The position numbers and the translations under genes were made by a program. Below the pieces are notes generated by a model. It was not told the DNA's origin. It searched no databases and was given only the letters and a program-made list of their open reading frames with translations. Positions 8,584 to 18,751 of a stretch of 64,000 bases of DNA are shown in pieces. The stretch covers positions 1-64,000 of the forward strand of contig NZ_BJTG01000003.1 of NCBI RefSeq assembly GCF_013340205.1, given 5' to 3'. This DNA comes from Anaeromyxobacter diazotrophicus. GTDB taxonomy: Bacteria; Myxococcota; Myxococcia; Myxococcales; Anaeromyxobacteraceae. The stretch's first letter is position 1. Each line of letters starts with the position of its first letter.

Positions 8584-9153
8584 GTGTCGATCCTCCGCTC
8601 CCCCACCGACCCACGCTGGCCCGCCGTCGCCGCGGCCGACCTCGACCGCACCCTCGGCGACCACGCCCACTGCGAGAAGAAGGCGGCCGCCTCGGCGCTC
8701 AAGCTGGTGGCGGACCACGCCGATCGACCCGGGCTCGTGCGCCCGCTGGCGCGCCTCGCCCAGGAGGAGCAGCAGCACCTCATGGCGGTCCTGGTGGAGC
8801 TCTCCCGGCGCGGCGCGCCGCTCTTGCCCGACGAGGGCGACCCCTATGCGCAGGCGCTCCTGGCGCGGGTGCGCGGGGGCGGACCACGGCTCCTCGATCG
8901 GCTCCTGGTGTGCGCGCTCATCGAGGCGCGTTCCTGCGAGCGGCTGGCCCTCCTCGGCGAGGCGCTCCCCCCGGGGCGGCTCCGCGACCTGTACCGGCGG
9001 CTGGCGCAGTCCGAGGCGGGGCACGAGCGGCTCTTCGTGGAGCTCGCCGAGGCCGAGGCGGGTGCGACCGAAGCGCGCACCCGCCTGGCGGCGCTGGCGG
9101 AGGAGGAGGCGCACCTCGTCGCCGCCCTGCCGCTCCTCCCGCGGATCCACTGA
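8584..9153 (+). CDS. miaE: tRNA-(ms2io6A)-hydroxylase MiaE
   Basis: Ferritin-like di-iron hydroxylase of 189 residues that hydroxylates the isopentenyl group of ms2i6A at position 37 of tRNA. The iron-ligand pattern is visible: DHAHCEKKAA, LAQEEQQHL, EARSCERLALL and SEAGHERLF. The start is a GTG at 8584; no strong ribosome-binding site precedes it, and the next in-frame starts are too far inside the fold. It is a single-gene unit. Length and motifs match the family well. Confidence 0.88.
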   Translation: MSILRSPTDPRWPAVAAADLDRTLGDHAHCEKKAAASALKLVADHADRPGLVRPLARLAQEEQQHLMAVLVELSRRGAPLLPDEGDPYAQALLARVRGGGPRLLDRLLVCALIEARSCERLALLGEALPPGRLRDLYRRLAQSEAGHERLFVELAEAEAGATEARTRLAALAEEEAHLVAALPLLPRIH

Positions 9154-9348
9154 ACCAAGCCACTCCCGGGGGCGACGGATCGCCGCGCCCTGCGGCGGCT
9201 GTCGGGCGGGGCGGCGCGGGCGTCGGCACTTTCCGACAACGCATGGTGTAACTGCGCGTAAGATGGTGCCCGCCCTGTTGGCCGAGGACGTGCACTCTCC
9301 GGCATCGTCCGAGGCGCACGAAGCGCCCGGGAAACGAAGGAGGCCGCC

Positions 9349-9657
9349 ATGACCCGCAAGACCCCTACCCTCATCGGCGCCGGCGTCGGGCTGGCTCTCT
9401 TCCTCGCCGTCGGGCTGCTCCCCGCGCTGCTCTACGGCGGCTACGCCGGCGTCCTGCTGGCCGGCGGCATCGTCGGGACGCCGGTCAAGGCGACCCTGCT
9501 CGTCCGGGCCCTCATCGTCTTCGGGATGGTGCTCGGCGTCACCTCGCTCGCCTCGCTCTTCGCGGTGGCCGGCGCGGCCGCCGGCGCGGCGGTCTCGATC
9601 CTGGTCGGCGGCAAGGCGGCGAAGCCGGCCGAGGCGAAGCTCGCCGCGAAGTCGTAG
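9349..9657 (+). CDS. Small membrane protein, first of a tandem pair
   Basis: A 102-residue protein of unknown function with a good AAGGAGG ribosome-binding site just before the ATG. It has a hydrophobic segment at about residues 8-28, a Gly-rich segment at 29-45, a third at about 52-85 and a short Lys/Ala tail, suggesting two or three membrane spans. Residues 27-53 are identical to those of the paralogue at 9954-10262, while the tails differ. A strong terminator follows. I do not recognise a named family. The 195 bp upstream (9154-9348) hold no other gene. Confidence 0.75.
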   Translation: MTRKTPTLIGAGVGLALFLAVGLLPALLYGGYAGVLLAGGIVGTPVKATLLVRALIVFGMVLGVTSLASLFAVAGAAAGAAVSILVGGKAAKPAEAKLAAKS

Positions 9658-9682
9658 CGCGCCCCATCGCTGCGAGGCCCGA

Positions 9683-9714
9683 GCGGCCCCGGTTCACGCC
9701 GGGGCCGCTTTCGT
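9683..9714 (+). terminator. Intrinsic terminator after first 102-aa gene
   Basis: Perfect 10-bp stem, GCGGCCCCGG (9683-9692) and CCGGGGCCGC (9699-9708), with a 6-nt loop, followed by TTTCGTTT. It lies 26 bp after the stop codon. Confidence 0.75.
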
Positions 9715-9953
9715 TTCGGGCGCGCTCGGCAGGACCCCGAGCGCCGCGGTTGCCTTGACGTGAACCAAGCCCTTGTCGCCCGCCGCCGCCACCGCGTCGG
9801 AGCTTCCCGACAAGCGACCGCGCAACCCCGCGAAACCTCGTCGCAGCGCGCTGGCAAGCCACGTGCAATCTCCTGGCGACGGGTGGCCGACGCGACGAAG
9901 GCCACGGAACAGCAGGCCACCAGCACTTTCGAAGCTCAACCCCAGGAGAAGCC
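9715..9953. other. Spacer between the twin membrane-protein genes
   Basis: About 240 bp with no convincing gene. It should hold the separate promoter of the second twin, because a terminator precedes it. No clear -35/-10 pair stands out. Confidence 0.4.
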
Positions 9954-10262
9954 ATGAACCGCAAGTCCTACACGCTCATCGGTGCCGCCGTCGGTCTCGC
10001 CCTCTTCCTCGCCCTCGCGCTGCTGCCCTCGCTGCTGTACGGCGGCTACGCCGGCGTGCTCCTCGCGGGCGGCATCGTCGGGACGCCGGTCAAGGCGACC
10101 CTGCTCGTCCGCGGGCTCATCGTGTTCGGGATGGTGCTCGGCGTCGTCAGCGTGGCCGCCCTGTTCGCGGTCGGCGGCGCGGTGGCCGGGGCCGCGGTCT
10201 CGATCCTCGCCGGCGCGAAGCCGGAGCACGAGACGACGCCGGTGGCGGTGAAGGCGAACTGA
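9954..10262 (+). CDS. Small membrane protein, second of a tandem pair
   Basis: A 102-residue paralogue of the preceding gene with the same length and membrane topology and an identical core at residues 27-53. The upstream CCAGGAGAAGCC supplies the ribosome-binding site. The last 14 residues diverge (KPEHETTPVAVKAN), ending the protein in a short charged tail. Each twin has its own hairpin downstream, so they are probably transcribed separately despite the duplication. Function is unknown; possibilities include a small envelope or stress-related membrane protein. Confidence 0.75.
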   Translation: MNRKSYTLIGAAVGLALFLALALLPSLLYGGYAGVLLAGGIVGTPVKATLLVRGLIVFGMVLGVVSVAALFAVGGAVAGAAVSILAGAKPEHETTPVAVKAN

Positions 10263-10280
10263 TCGCGGTGGGAGTGAACG

Positions 10281-10310
10281 GCGGCCCGGGGCGACCTCGC
10301 CTCGGGCCGC
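10281..10310 (+). terminator. Hairpin after second 102-aa gene
   Basis: GCGGCCCG at 10281-10288 pairs perfectly with CGGGCCGC at 10303-10310, with possible extension into the loop. It lacks a T tract, so it is weaker than the terminator of the first twin. Confidence 0.45.
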
Positions 10311-10343
10311 TGCGCTTCTCCGCGTCCAGCTCGCGATCGCGGT

Positions 10344-10379
10344 GAGGTCGAGGTCGCGGTCGTGGTCGTGGTCGAGGTC
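10344..10379. repeat. Hexanucleotide repeat, six units
   Basis: Six consecutive 6-bp units of the form GNGGTC (GAGGTC, GAGGTC, GCGGTC, GTGGTC, GTGGTC, GAGGTC). The run ends two bases before the stop codon of the convergent arginase-family gene at 10382. Unit-number change here could alter the spacer but not that protein. Confidence 0.7.
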
Positions 10380-10381
10380 GA

Positions 10382-11494
10382 CTAGATCTCCCGCCCCAGC
10401 GCCGCGGCGGCGGTCTCGCGCAGGTAGCGCACCGCGAGGGCCAGGGTCCGCTCCGGCTCCCCCTCGCCGCGCGCGAGCGGCGGCGCGACCTCCATCACGT
10501 CGCCGCCGGCCAGGCGGAACTCGCGGCCGAGGCGCCGGACCAGCATCACCACCGCCTCGGCCGTGAGGCCGTCCGGCTCCGGGGTGCCGGTGGCGCCCGC
10601 CGCAGCCGCGTCGGTGCCGTCGATGTCGTTCGAGAAGTAGACGTCGGTCACGCCCGCCTGGCGGAGCAGGGCCACCACCCGCTCCACCGCGGCGGCCGGA
10701 TCGCGGCGCACCTCCTCCGCCCAGAGCTGGCGCACCCCGCAGCGCGCCTCCCAGTGGCCGCGGTCGCGCCGCGAGGCGCGCACGCCCACCTGCACCATCC
10801 GCCCCGAACCGCCCAGCAGCGCGTTGGCGTGGAAGGACCAGGTGCCGAAGCAGTACTTCACGCCCAGCCGCTCCTCCAGGAGGTCGGTGTGCGCGTCCAC
10901 CTGCACGATCCCGAGCCCCGGCCGGCGCCCCGCCAGCACCTTCGCCGCCGGCCAGGCGCAGGAGTGGTCGCCGCCGAGGAGGAGCACCCGCGCGTCGCGG
11001 GCGAGGTCGAGCAGGAGCTCGAGCGCGCGCTCCGCCATCGAGAGCGGCGAGACCGGGAGCCGGGCCCGCTCCGCCGGCGGCACCCCCGGGAAGAGCGCGG
11101 CGCGGCTGGCCGCCTTCTGGCCCTCCGACAGCATCTCGTCGTGGAGGAGCTGCGGGACCGTGAAGACGTCGCCCACGTCCACGAGCCCCGCGGCGCGGGC
11201 GCGCTCGAAGAAGCCGGGGTCCTCCTCGACCAGGCGCGAGCGGATGGCCTGCGGCCCGAGGTTCGCGCCGCGCAGGAAGCCCGCCCCGACGTCGGAGGGG
11301 ATCCCGAGGAGGAGGGCGCGCGCGCCGCGCACGCCGGAGAGCGCCGCCCGCCAGCGGGCCGCCACGTCGTTCTCGCTCGCGCCGCCGTAGATGCGGCGCT
11401 GCACCGCGAGCTGCTCCTCCTTCCCCGTCGAGACGACGTAGAGGCCGCCCGCGGCGGGGCGGAGGAGGAGCTCGAGCTCGGCCTGCGGGTCCAC
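10382..11494 (-). CDS. Arginase/agmatinase/formiminoglutamase family hydrolase
   Basis: A 370-residue ureohydrolase. The binuclear manganese ligands are all visible: GGDHS at 174-178, DAHTD at 200-204 and SNDIDGTD at 288-295. The family hydrolyses a guanidino or formimino group from arginine, agmatine, guanidinobutyrate or formiminoglutamate; the substrate cannot be fixed from sequence. The N-terminal extension of about 55 residues and the overall length exceed typical arginases. The start is a GTG at 11494, 9 bp after the pepA stop, so the two are probably co-transcribed. That would fit peptide and amino-acid breakdown. Confidence 0.85.
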   Translation of the reverse strand: MDPQAELELLLRPAAGGLYVVSTGKEEQLAVQRRIYGGASENDVAARWRAALSGVRGARALLLGIPSDVGAGFLRGANLGPQAIRSRLVEEDPGFFERARAAGLVDVGDVFTVPQLLHDEMLSEGQKAASRAALFPGVPPAERARLPVSPLSMAERALELLLDLARDARVLLLGGDHSCAWPAAKVLAGRRPGLGIVQVDAHTDLLEERLGVKYCFGTWSFHANALLGGSGRMVQVGVRASRRDRGHWEARCGVRQLWAEEVRRDPAAAVERVVALLRQAGVTDVYFSNDIDGTDAAAAGATGTPEPDGLTAEAVVMLVRRLGREFRLAGGDVMEVAPPLARGEGEPERTLALAVRYLRETAAAALGREI

Positions 11495-11503
11495 CCGCGT
11501 GGC

Positions 11504-13096
11504 CTAACCGCGCGCCCGCGCCGGCGCCTCGGCCCGGCGGCGGCTGGCCGGCTTGGCCGGCTTGCCCGCGCGCGCCGGCGGCTCCCAGGCGCGGACCAGC
11601 TCGACCAGCGTCCGCACGCCCATGCCGGTCCCCCCCTTGCCGATGTAGCCGCGCTCCTTCGAGGCGTGCGCCGGCCCCGCGATGTCGAGGTGCGCCCAGG
11701 GCGTCTCGCCCACGAAGGCGCGCAGGAAGTGGGCGGCCGCGATGGCCCCGCCCCAGCGCTCGCCCGTGTTCTTCATGTCCGCCACGTCGGACTTGAGGCT
11801 CTCCTTGAGCGCCGGGACGAGCGGCATCCGCCAGACGTCCTCGCCCGCGCGCCCCGCCGCCGCCAGGACCGCGTCGATGACCGGGCCGTCCGGGCCGAAC
11901 GCGCCGGCGGTGTGGTGGCCGAGCGCCACCATGCAGGCGCCGGTCAGGGTGGCGAGGTCCACCACCGCGGCCGGGGCGAGCGTGCCGACCGCCCAGGCGA
12001 GCACGTCGCCCAGCACCAGCCGCCCCTCGGCGTCGGTGTTGGTGATCTCGACCGTCTGGCCGTCGTAGGCGGTGAGCACGTCCGAGGGCTTGTAGGCGCG
12101 GCCGCCCGGCATGTTCTCGCAGGCGCCGAGGAGCGCGTGGACCGGGAACGGCGGGGCGAGCTCGGCCACCACCCGCATGGCGGCGAGCACCGCCGCGCTG
12201 CCGGCCATGTCGCCGTTCATGGTGACCATGCTGTCGGTCGGCTTGAGCGAGAGCCCGCCGGAGTCGAAGGTGATGGCCTTGCCGACCAGCACCAGCGGCG
12301 GCGCGCCGGCGCCCGGCCCGCGCGGCACGTAGGAGAGCTTCACGAGCCGCGGCTCCTCGGCCGAGCCGCGCGTCACCCCGAGGAACATGCCCATGCGCAG
12401 GGCGGCGATCTCCTTCGGGCCCCGCACCTCGCAGCGCAGGCGCCCGGCCTTCGCCACCTCGCGCGCGGCGCGCGCCAGCCGCTCCGGCGTGCAGTCGGCG
12501 GGCGACTCGTTCACGAGGTCGCGCGCCCAGCCCACCGCCGCCGCCACCTGCTCGCCGAGCCGCACCGCCTCCGCCAGCTCCTCGCCGGCCGCGGCCTCCG
12601 CCGCGAGCGCCAGCGTGAGCTTCTTCAGCGCCGCGCGGGGCGCGTCGTCCTTCTTGCGGTAGCGGTCGAAGCGGTAGGCGCCGAGGAGCGCCCCCTCCAC
12701 CGCCGCCCGCGCCGCCCCGGGCGCCGCGAGCGGCCCCGGGAGCGCCACCGCCAGCCGCGACGCGCCCGCCTTCTGCCCGGCGCGCGCCACCTGGCCGAGC
12801 GCCAGGCGCAGCCCCTCGAACCCGGACCGCTCCGCCTCGGCGCGGCGCCCCAGGCCGGCCAGCGCCAGCCGCGGCGCGCCGAGCCGGCCGAGCGTGTGGA
12901 GCAGCAGCAGCTGGTCGGCCTTGCCGCGGAAGCGCTCCGCCTCGGCGGCGCGGGCGAGGTGCCCGTCGAGCAGGCTGTCGAGCTCGGCCAGCAGCCCCTG
13001 CGGCCGCCGCGCCAGGTCCTCCTCGAACACCGGCACCGCCAGCACGTCCGCCTCGAGCTCGACCGGCGACGCCTCGGAGATCTCGACCGCTGCCAT
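11504..13096 (-). CDS. pepA: Leucyl aminopeptidase, M17 family
   Basis: A 530-residue cytosolic aminopeptidase with two metals per active site. The C-terminal catalytic domain carries VGKAITFDSGG (K273, D278), LKP (K285), NGDM (D296) and NTDAEGRL (D355, E357, R359), so every key residue is present. The N-terminal macro-like domain covers about residues 1-190. A basic Ala/Pro/Arg tail follows the last helix. It lies upstream of the arginase-family gene on the same strand, separated by 9 bp. The start ATG at 13096 has a GGGAGGA ribosome-binding site upstream. Confidence 0.93.
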   Translation of the reverse strand: MAAVEISEASPVELEADVLAVPVFEEDLARRPQGLLAELDSLLDGHLARAAEAERFRGKADQLLLLHTLGRLGAPRLALAGLGRRAEAERSGFEGLRLALGQVARAGQKAGASRLAVALPGPLAAPGAARAAVEGALLGAYRFDRYRKKDDAPRAALKKLTLALAAEAAAGEELAEAVRLGEQVAAAVGWARDLVNESPADCTPERLARAAREVAKAGRLRCEVRGPKEIAALRMGMFLGVTRGSAEEPRLVKLSYVPRGPGAGAPPLVLVGKAITFDSGGLSLKPTDSMVTMNGDMAGSAAVLAAMRVVAELAPPFPVHALLGACENMPGGRAYKPSDVLTAYDGQTVEITNTDAEGRLVLGDVLAWAVGTLAPAAVVDLATLTGACMVALGHHTAGAFGPDGPVIDAVLAAAGRAGEDVWRMPLVPALKESLKSDVADMKNTGERWGGAIAAAHFLRAFVGETPWAHLDIAGPAHASKERGYIGKGGTGMGVRTLVELVRAWEPPARAGKPAKPASRRRAEAPARARG

Positions 13097-13171
13097 CGCG
13101 TCCTCCCAGCGAAAAGAGTGTGGGGGGCACGGTGTAGCACGCGGCCTGGCGCGCCGCCACGGCGGCTGGCG

Positions 13172-14518
13172 TCAGCCGCCGCGGGCGGGCGCGGCCTCGT
13201 CCGGCCCGGGCGGCGCCCCGGCGGCGCCGAGCGGCGCGCCCACCAGCTCGAGGATGCGGTAGAGCCCGAACTTGGGGAGCCGGGTGTAGCCGGCCCAGGC
13301 GGCGGCGGCGAGCGCCCCGTCGTCCAGCATGTCGGCCAGCCACTCGCCGGCGAAGCGCGGGTCGCGCTGCTTCACGCCTGCGCCGCTCTCGCGCACCCAC
13401 CGGCGGTTCACGCGCTCGTGGACGCCGACCGGCGCGCCGAGCACGAGCGGCAGCCCGAGCGCTGCGTAGAAGCTCAGCTCCGACGGCTTCGTCCACAGCA
13501 CGTCGGTCCCGGCGAGGAGCGCGTCCATCTGCGCGAGGTAGGCGTCCATCCCGGGCGTGAAGAGGAGCTCCACCCCGCGCCCGAGCGCCCCCGCCAGCCC
13601 GGCGCGGCGCAGCGCGTCCTCGAACACCTCCCGCACCGCGGGCCGCGTCCCGGCGACGAGGGCCAGCCGCAGCCGGCCGCCCTCGACGAGCGGGCGCAGC
13701 GAGGGCAGGAAGGCGCGCGCCAGCCCCGCCTGCGCGCCGGCGCCGCCCACCGCGTAGGTGAGGAGCGGCGGCCGCCCCTCCTCCCAGGCCGGGAGCGGCC
13801 CCAGGAAGTGCGCCAGCTCCTCGGGGTGCTCGCGCCGGAAGGCGCGCGACGGGTCGAGCCGGACCAGCCGGGCGGCGAGGTTGCGGCGCAGGGCGCTCAT
13901 GCCCGGGCCGCCCACCAGCCCGTGCGGGAGCGGGAAGCCGGTGCAGGTCACGCGCTCCGCCGGGACACCGTACTGCTGGAGGCGCCGCGCCGCCCGCGGG
14001 GCGGGGACGAGGTAGCGGATGCGGGTGCGCTCCGCGTGGAGGGGGGCCCAGATGCGGTTCACGTCGGTGTCGGTGACGACGCACCAGACCTCGCCCGGTC
14101 CGGCGCGGTCGGCCACGATCGCCGGCGAGTAGAAGGTGGTGAGGAGCGGGCGGCCGGTCCGGCGCAGCTCCTCCAGGAGGCCGCGCCCGAGGTCTCGCCG
14201 CAGGAGCCGCTGGAGCCCGTGCACGGCGCGGGTGGGCGCCGAGAGATCGCGGAACGGGTGCAGGTGCGGGATGGCGGTGGCCTCGTCGAGCGCCCAGCGC
14301 AGCGGCGCCCCCAGGACCGGGAGCTGGGACAGGCGCGAGGTGGTCTCGTAGACCGCGCGGGCGCGCCGCCACAGCCGCTGCTCGCCCTCGCCGGCCAGGG
14401 GAGGGCGGTCGGCGTACAGCACCGGCTCGCCGAGCGCGTCGGCGAGCGAGCGCGCCGCGCGCAGGTGGCCGTAGCCCATCTCGACGGCGGCGACGATCGG
14501 ACGGAGGGGGGTCTCCAC
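13172..14518 (-). CDS. MGDG synthase/MurG-like glycosyltransferase
   Basis: A 448-residue protein with the two-Rossmann GT-B layout of the GT28 group. The N-terminal EMGYGHLRAARSLADAL corresponds to the GGGH-type acceptor loop of MurG and monogalactosyldiacylglycerol synthases. WCVVTDTDVNRIWAPL and TCTGFPLPHGL are typical of the diacylglycerol-glycosylating branch. The C-terminal half has LWTKPSELSFYAALGLPLV, a donor-binding region. The acceptor is therefore likely a membrane lipid, but sugar and lipid are not determined. It is divergent from the metallophosphoesterase gene, 155 bp apart; that gap holds no other gene. Confidence 0.7.
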   Translation of the reverse strand: METPLRPIVAAVEMGYGHLRAARSLADALGEPVLYADRPPLAGEGEQRLWRRARAVYETTSRLSQLPVLGAPLRWALDEATAIPHLHPFRDLSAPTRAVHGLQRLLRRDLGRGLLEELRRTGRPLLTTFYSPAIVADRAGPGEVWCVVTDTDVNRIWAPLHAERTRIRYLVPAPRAARRLQQYGVPAERVTCTGFPLPHGLVGGPGMSALRRNLAARLVRLDPSRAFRREHPEELAHFLGPLPAWEEGRPPLLTYAVGGAGAQAGLARAFLPSLRPLVEGGRLRLALVAGTRPAVREVFEDALRRAGLAGALGRGVELLFTPGMDAYLAQMDALLAGTDVLWTKPSELSFYAALGLPLVLGAPVGVHERVNRRWVRESGAGVKQRDPRFAGEWLADMLDDGALAAAAWAGYTRLPKFGLYRILELVGAPLGAAGAPPGPDEAAPARGG

Positions 14519-14673
14519 GGCGCGCGAGCGTGCCCGGCGGCGGTGACGGGGGCGCGGCGGTCCGGTGACGTCGCGGCGAAGGCGCGCCCCGGGGCTTTCA
14601 CCGAAAGGTCGGGCGGGCGCCTCCGCCCCGTCACGGGCGGCGGGTCTGATGCGGACCGCGGTGGGAGGGCGGC

Positions 14674-15462
14674 GTGAGCGAGACCCTGGCGCACATCTCG
14701 GACCTGCACCTCGGGCGCGACGCCGCGGCCGACGCCGCCGCCGAGGCGCTCCGCGACGCGCTCCTGGCGGCGGACGTCGAGGCCGTGCTCCTCACCGGCG
14801 ACGTCACCCACCGCGGCCGCCGGGCCGAGCTCGCCACCTTCGAGCGGCTCTTCGCGCCGCTGGCGGCGCGCCTGGTGGTGGTCCCCGGAAACCACGACCG
14901 CCTGGGCGACGACGCGGGCGCGGCGCTCATGGCGGGCCCGCGCGTGCAGGCCTCGCGGCGCGGCGGGCTGTGGGTGGTGCGCGTCGACTCCACCAGCCAC
15001 CACAACCGGTCGCTCCTCGCGAGCCACGGCACCCTCGACGCGGACGACCTGGCGGCCCTCGACGCCGCGCTGGCGGCGGCCCCGCCGCGGACGCTGGCGG
15101 TGGTGATGCTGCACCACCACCTGCTGCCGCTGCCGGAGGAGAGCCTGGGGGAGCACCTGGCCTCGCTCCTGGGCTGGCCGCACGCGGACGCGGTGGCGGG
15201 GGGCGGCGAGGTGGTGGACGCGCTGCGCGGGCGCTGCGACCTCGTGCTGCACGGTCACCGGCACCGCGCCGCGGAGGTGGCGATCTCGGCGCGCGCTGGC
15301 CGGGCGCTGCGCGTCCTCAACGCCGGCGCGACCTCCGAGCTGGGCCGGGCCCGGCTCGTCACGCACGAGGCGGGGCGGGTGGTGGCGGAGCGCTGGCTCA
15401 CCTTCGCCGCCGGGCGCCGGGCGGCGCCGGCCGCCCCCGCCCGGGCGCGCGCCGCCGCCTGA
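14674..15462 (+). CDS. Calcineurin-like metallophosphoesterase
   Basis: A 262-residue phosphoesterase with the complete di-metal motif set: HISDLHLG near residue 6, LTGDVTHRG near 39, VPGNHD near 71, HHH near 148 and LHGHRHR near 192. The GTG at 14674 begins 5 residues before the first motif and follows GGGAGGGCGGC. Relatives hydrolyse UDP-diacylglucosamine, cyclic nucleotides or other phosphodiesters; the substrate is unknown. It lies 114 bp upstream of a lipid-type glycosyltransferase on the same strand, which makes a lipid phosphodiester substrate plausible. The C-terminal Ala/Arg/Pro tail looks disordered. Confidence 0.8.
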   Translation: MSETLAHISDLHLGRDAAADAAAEALRDALLAADVEAVLLTGDVTHRGRRAELATFERLFAPLAARLVVVPGNHDRLGDDAGAALMAGPRVQASRRGGLWVVRVDSTSHHNRSLLASHGTLDADDLAALDAALAAAPPRTLAVVMLHHHLLPLPEESLGEHLASLLGWPHADAVAGGGEVVDALRGRCDLVLHGHRHRAAEVAISARAGRALRVLNAGATSELGRARLVTHEAGRVVAERWLTFAAGRRAAPAAPARARAAA

Positions 15463-15576
15463 CGCGAACCCGCTCCCGCCGCGTCGCAGGGTCGTCACCC
15501 CGGGTCCATCGCCGAGCCACGCCGCGCCTGCACGCTCGGAGGCGGGGCGCCGTCCCGGCGTCCGCCGGAGGAGCGC

Positions 15577-16779
15577 ATGGCCCACCACCTCGCCGTCTTC
15601 CTCTTCGCGCTGGCCGCCGCCGGGCTGGCCCTCGTCGCCGCGCAGGGCGTGTCCCTGCGGCGCCACCGGGCGCGGCCGGTCCCGCCGCCGGTCCGGGCGC
15701 CGCCCATCTCGATCCTGAAGCCGCTCTGCGGCGTGGACGACGGCCTGTGGGCGAACCTCGCGCGCTTCGCCGCGCTCGACTACCCGGAGTACGAGGTGGT
15801 GCTGGGGGTGAAGAGCGCCCGCGATCCGGTCTGGGAGCTCGCCTGCGCCGCCGCGCGCCGCTGGCCGGAGCGCTTCCGGGTGGTCCGGCAGCGCGGCGAG
15901 CCGGGCCTCAACCCCAAGGTGAACCAGCTCCTCGGGCTGGCGCGCGCGGCGCGGCACGACCTGCTGGTGGTCTCCGACTCGAACGTGCGGGTGGCGCCCG
16001 GCTACCTGGCCGAGATCGCCGCGCTCCTCGAGGACGAGCGGGTGGGCCTCGTCACGCACCCGGTGGTGGGCGAGGGGGCGGCGCGGCTCGGGTCGCTCCT
16101 CGACCACCTCCACCTGGCGGGCGCGGTGGCGCCGGGGGTGGTGGCGGCGAAGCGGCTCTGCGGCCGGGACGTGGTGGTGGGCAAGTCGATGGCGCTGCGC
16201 CGCCGCGACCTCGAGGCGATGGGCGGCTTCGAGGCGGTGAAGGACGTGCTGGCCGAGGACTACGTGATGGGCCTGCTCGTGCCCGCGCGGCTCGGCAAGC
16301 GCGTCGCGCTCGCCCCGAGCGCGGTGGTGAACGTGAGCGAGCGCCAGACCGTGGCCGCCTTCTCGGCGCGCTACCGCCGCTGGGCGGTGCTGCAGCGCCA
16401 GCTGGTGGGCCCCGGCCTCTACGCCGCCCAGGCGCTCCTCAACCCCGTGCTGCTGGCGGCGGCGGCGCTCGCCTGCGAGCGGAGCGCGCTGGCCGCGGCC
16501 GGCTTCGCCGGCACCTGCGCCGCCAAGAGCGCCCTCGACGGCGCCGCGGCGCGCGCGCTCCGGCCGGGGGGCTTCCCGGCCTGGCAGCTCGCGCTCGTTC
16601 CGCTGAAGGACCTCCTCTTCGGCGGCGCCTGGGCCTACGGCCTCGTGCACCGCGAGGTGGACTGGCGCGGCACGAAGCTCCGGGTGGGGCCCGGCTCGCG
16701 CGTGCTGGCGCCGGCCGCCGACGCGTCCCTCGCCGTTCAGGGTGAGGCGGCGGCGCCCACGCCCTCCCTCACCGTCTGA
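15577..16779 (+). CDS. Ceramide glucosyltransferase-like GT21 (HpnI-like)
   Basis: A 400-residue membrane-bound GT-A glycosyltransferase. An N-terminal membrane span (about 5-25) is followed by ISILKPLCGVDDGL, VVSDSNVRV, LAEDYVMG and RYRRW. These are the D1, D2, D3 and (Q/R)xxRW signature of the ceramide glucosyltransferase family. Two or three C-terminal hydrophobic stretches lie beyond residue 285. Family members glycosylate ceramide or hopanoid-linked acceptors. Myxobacteria make sphingolipids, so a glycosyl-ceramide product is possible but unproven. It ends 31 bp before the convergent kinase gene. Confidence 0.8.
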   Translation: MAHHLAVFLFALAAAGLALVAAQGVSLRRHRARPVPPPVRAPPISILKPLCGVDDGLWANLARFAALDYPEYEVVLGVKSARDPVWELACAAARRWPERFRVVRQRGEPGLNPKVNQLLGLARAARHDLLVVSDSNVRVAPGYLAEIAALLEDERVGLVTHPVVGEGAARLGSLLDHLHLAGAVAPGVVAAKRLCGRDVVVGKSMALRRRDLEAMGGFEAVKDVLAEDYVMGLLVPARLGKRVALAPSAVVNVSERQTVAAFSARYRRWAVLQRQLVGPGLYAAQALLNPVLLAAAALACERSALAAAGFAGTCAAKSALDGAAARALRPGGFPAWQLALVPLKDLLFGGAWAYGLVHREVDWRGTKLRVGPGSRVLAPAADASLAVQGEAAAPTPSLTV

Positions 16780-16810
16780 CCCGGTCCCCGCGAGCCGCGA
16801 GGCGGGGCCT

Positions 16811-18583
<1,773 letters not shown>

Positions 18584-18751
18584 GGTCGCGTCGAACCAGA
18601 AAAGGAATTGTACCTCTCCCACCCCGGTGGTCGAGCAGCCAGCCGAGCGCGTCGGTCTGCCGCCGGACGGCTGGATCCGCAAGGGCGGCCGCGGCTCACG
18701 GACGGGCCCTGCGGGGATGTCCCCCGCGAGCCTACTTTGTGCACGAGCGAG

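Noticed and set aside
11504-13096. Possible loss of a catalytic residue in pepA (MNGDM instead of MKxDM)
   Set aside because: The changed Lys is not one of the metal-binding or catalytic residues; K273, D278, K285, D296, D355 and E357 are all present.
9936-14372. A 1478-codon minus-strand frame spanning several genes
   Set aside because: It is a shadow of the arginase, pepA and glycosyltransferase genes in another frame, with low-complexity translation.
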